15,252 nucleotides of DNA from JAURDE01 sp965365285 (lineage in GTDB: Bacteria; Bdellovibrionota; Bacteriovoracia; Bacteriovoracales; Bacteriovoracaceae): positions 1 to 15,252 of the forward strand of contig CBDUBC010000071.1 in assembly GCA_965365285.1 (NCBI GenBank). The letters are read 5' to 3'. A program made the position numbers and the translations under genes. This document shows, piece after piece, positions 14,563 through 15,252 of this stretch. Numbering within the stretch: the stretch's first letter is position 1; the number at the start of each line of letters is the position of its first letter. Under the pieces are notes generated by a model. That model was not told the origin of the DNA, searched no databases, and saw only the letters and a list, made by a program, of their open reading frames with translations.

Positions 14563-15219
14563 TTAGTAAGAAAAGATAATAACGTTATTATCCATATGGA
14601 TGATTTTCATATTAAGAAAATCGGCCAACCAATTCATAGTTTTAGTGGAATAGAAGCAGACGTGAGTTTCATCTTTTCTATAATACCAATCTTTAAAGTG
14701 CTCTTTTCCTGGGTTAAGCTTAGTCATAATTCCTAAAATTCCATTATCCCTCAGCAGGCATTTCAGAGATGAAATCTCTTTCCCCGGACTATAAAAATGC
14801 TCAAAAACCTCAGTAGAGACAATAAAATCATAACGCTTTTTTAAATTTTCTTTATGGGGGTGATAATAGGGATCATAGAGTTTCATGGTGTGGCCGTGAT
14901 CCTCTAAAATTTTAGCGAGAAAAGGACCAGGGCCTGCACCAAAATCGAGTCCAGTCTGGTTAGGTGGGAGAATTTTTAACAGGGGATTAAAAAGTTTAGA
15001 AAGAAATTTTCGATAACCCTCATCAAAGAGAGCGTTTTCATGCTGATCGTAAATTTTTTTTTCTTCTTTGACGTCTAAATGAAATTTAGGGTCTAAAAAA
15101 ACAAGATCACATTCTAAGCAATGATGGTAACGACTCAAATGATCTTGATAATACATAGAAATAGCGGAGTGATTACAAAGGGGACAATTCAAAATAGGAC
15201 CAAAAGTTAGAAGTTTCAA
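14563..15219 (-). CDS. Class I SAM-dependent methyltransferase with N-terminal zinc finger
   Basis: 218 residues. The N terminus has two CxxC pairs (Cys12/15 and Cys34/37) likely to hold a zinc ion. A Rossmann methyltransferase core follows, with the SAM-binding loop GLDFGAGPGPF (90-100), the acidic end of the second strand (LYDPYY), the IVSTEVFEHF segment typical of Methyltransf_11/12/23-type enzymes, and GILGIMTKL. This layout is seen in small proteins acting on diverse substrates; the target is unknown. The start is uncertain: the longest frame begins with TTG at 15219, 8 nt after a terminator T-run and with no ribosome binding site; a TTG at 15192 is an alternative that keeps both CxxC pairs. 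It converges with the protease gene across 51 bp. Confidence 0.82.
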   Translation of the reverse strand: MKLLTFGPILNCPLCNHSAISMYYQDHLSRYHHCLECDLVFLDPKFHLDVKEEKKIYDQHENALFDEGYRKFLSKLFNPLLKILPPNQTGLDFGAGPGPFLAKILEDHGHTMKLYDPYYHPHKENLKKRYDFIVSTEVFEHFYSPGKEISSLKCLLRDNGILGIMTKLNPGKEHFKDWYYRKDETHVCFYSTKTMNWLADFLNMKIIHMDNNVIIFSY

Positions 15220-15227
15220 ATTTAGGC

Positions 15228-15252
15228 AAAAAAAAACCTCAGCCGAAGCTGA
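15228..15252 (-). terminator. Intrinsic terminator of a gene to the right of the window
   Basis: On the minus strand TCAGC-TTCG-GCTGA forms a 5-bp stem with the very stable TTCG tetraloop, then GG and nine Ts (15236-15228). The GG may pair with bases beyond the edge, lengthening the stem. It ends a minus-strand transcript coming from outside and lies directly before the methyltransferase gene. Confidence 0.8.

Overview
The window looks like a chromosomal segment of a low-GC, Gram-negative bacterium, most plausibly a Bdellovibrionota/Bacteriovorax-type organism. That placement is an inference from AT-rich, lysine-rich coding, the proteobacterial rpsB-tsf-pyrH-frr-uppS-cdsA-rseP gene order and a run of exported hydrolases; no species can be named from the sequence alone.

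Region 1 (1-5633, minus strand) is a translation/envelope operon read from right to left: a structured rpsB leader, rpsB (ribosomal protein S2), tsf (EF-Ts), an intrinsic terminator, pyrH (UMP kinase), frr (ribosome recycling factor), uppS (undecaprenyl diphosphate synthase), cdsA (CDP-diacylglycerol synthase) and a left-truncated rseP (site-2 protease). The start codons of rpsB, pyrH and frr lie inside the longest open frames; Shine-Dalgarno placement and family alignment fix them. dxr, often found between cdsA and rseP, is absent here. The hairpin plus T-run between tsf and pyrH probably sets a lower expression level for the downstream genes.

Region 2 (5721-9410) holds a membrane-bound class III adenylate cyclase (plus strand) and an FtsK/SpoIIIE-type DNA translocase (minus strand). 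They converge and overlap tail to tail by 21 bp.

Region 3 (9492-14511) is accessory in character. It contains an exported calcineurin-like metallophosphatase (minus strand), then on the plus strand the remains of an exported PI-PLC-like phosphodiesterase, a small exported protein of unknown function whose 3' end may be broken by a frameshift, a DUF2786-type protein, and an exported papain-like cysteine protease with a duplicated four-cysteine module at its C terminus. The phosphodiesterase gene carries an in-frame amber codon and a frame break, and the break falls inside a perfect 25-bp inverted repeat. This suggests that the palindrome itself was made by the mutational event.

Region 4 (14563-15252, minus strand) is a zinc-finger-headed SAM-dependent methyltransferase, preceded by the intrinsic terminator (TTCG loop, T-run) of a gene lying outside the window.

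I did not find a coherent new multi-gene system. The best leads are the palindrome at the pseudogene frame break, the candidate S2-responsive leader, and the duplicated cysteine module of the protease. No tRNA, rRNA, CRISPR array, insertion sequence or attachment site was seen.
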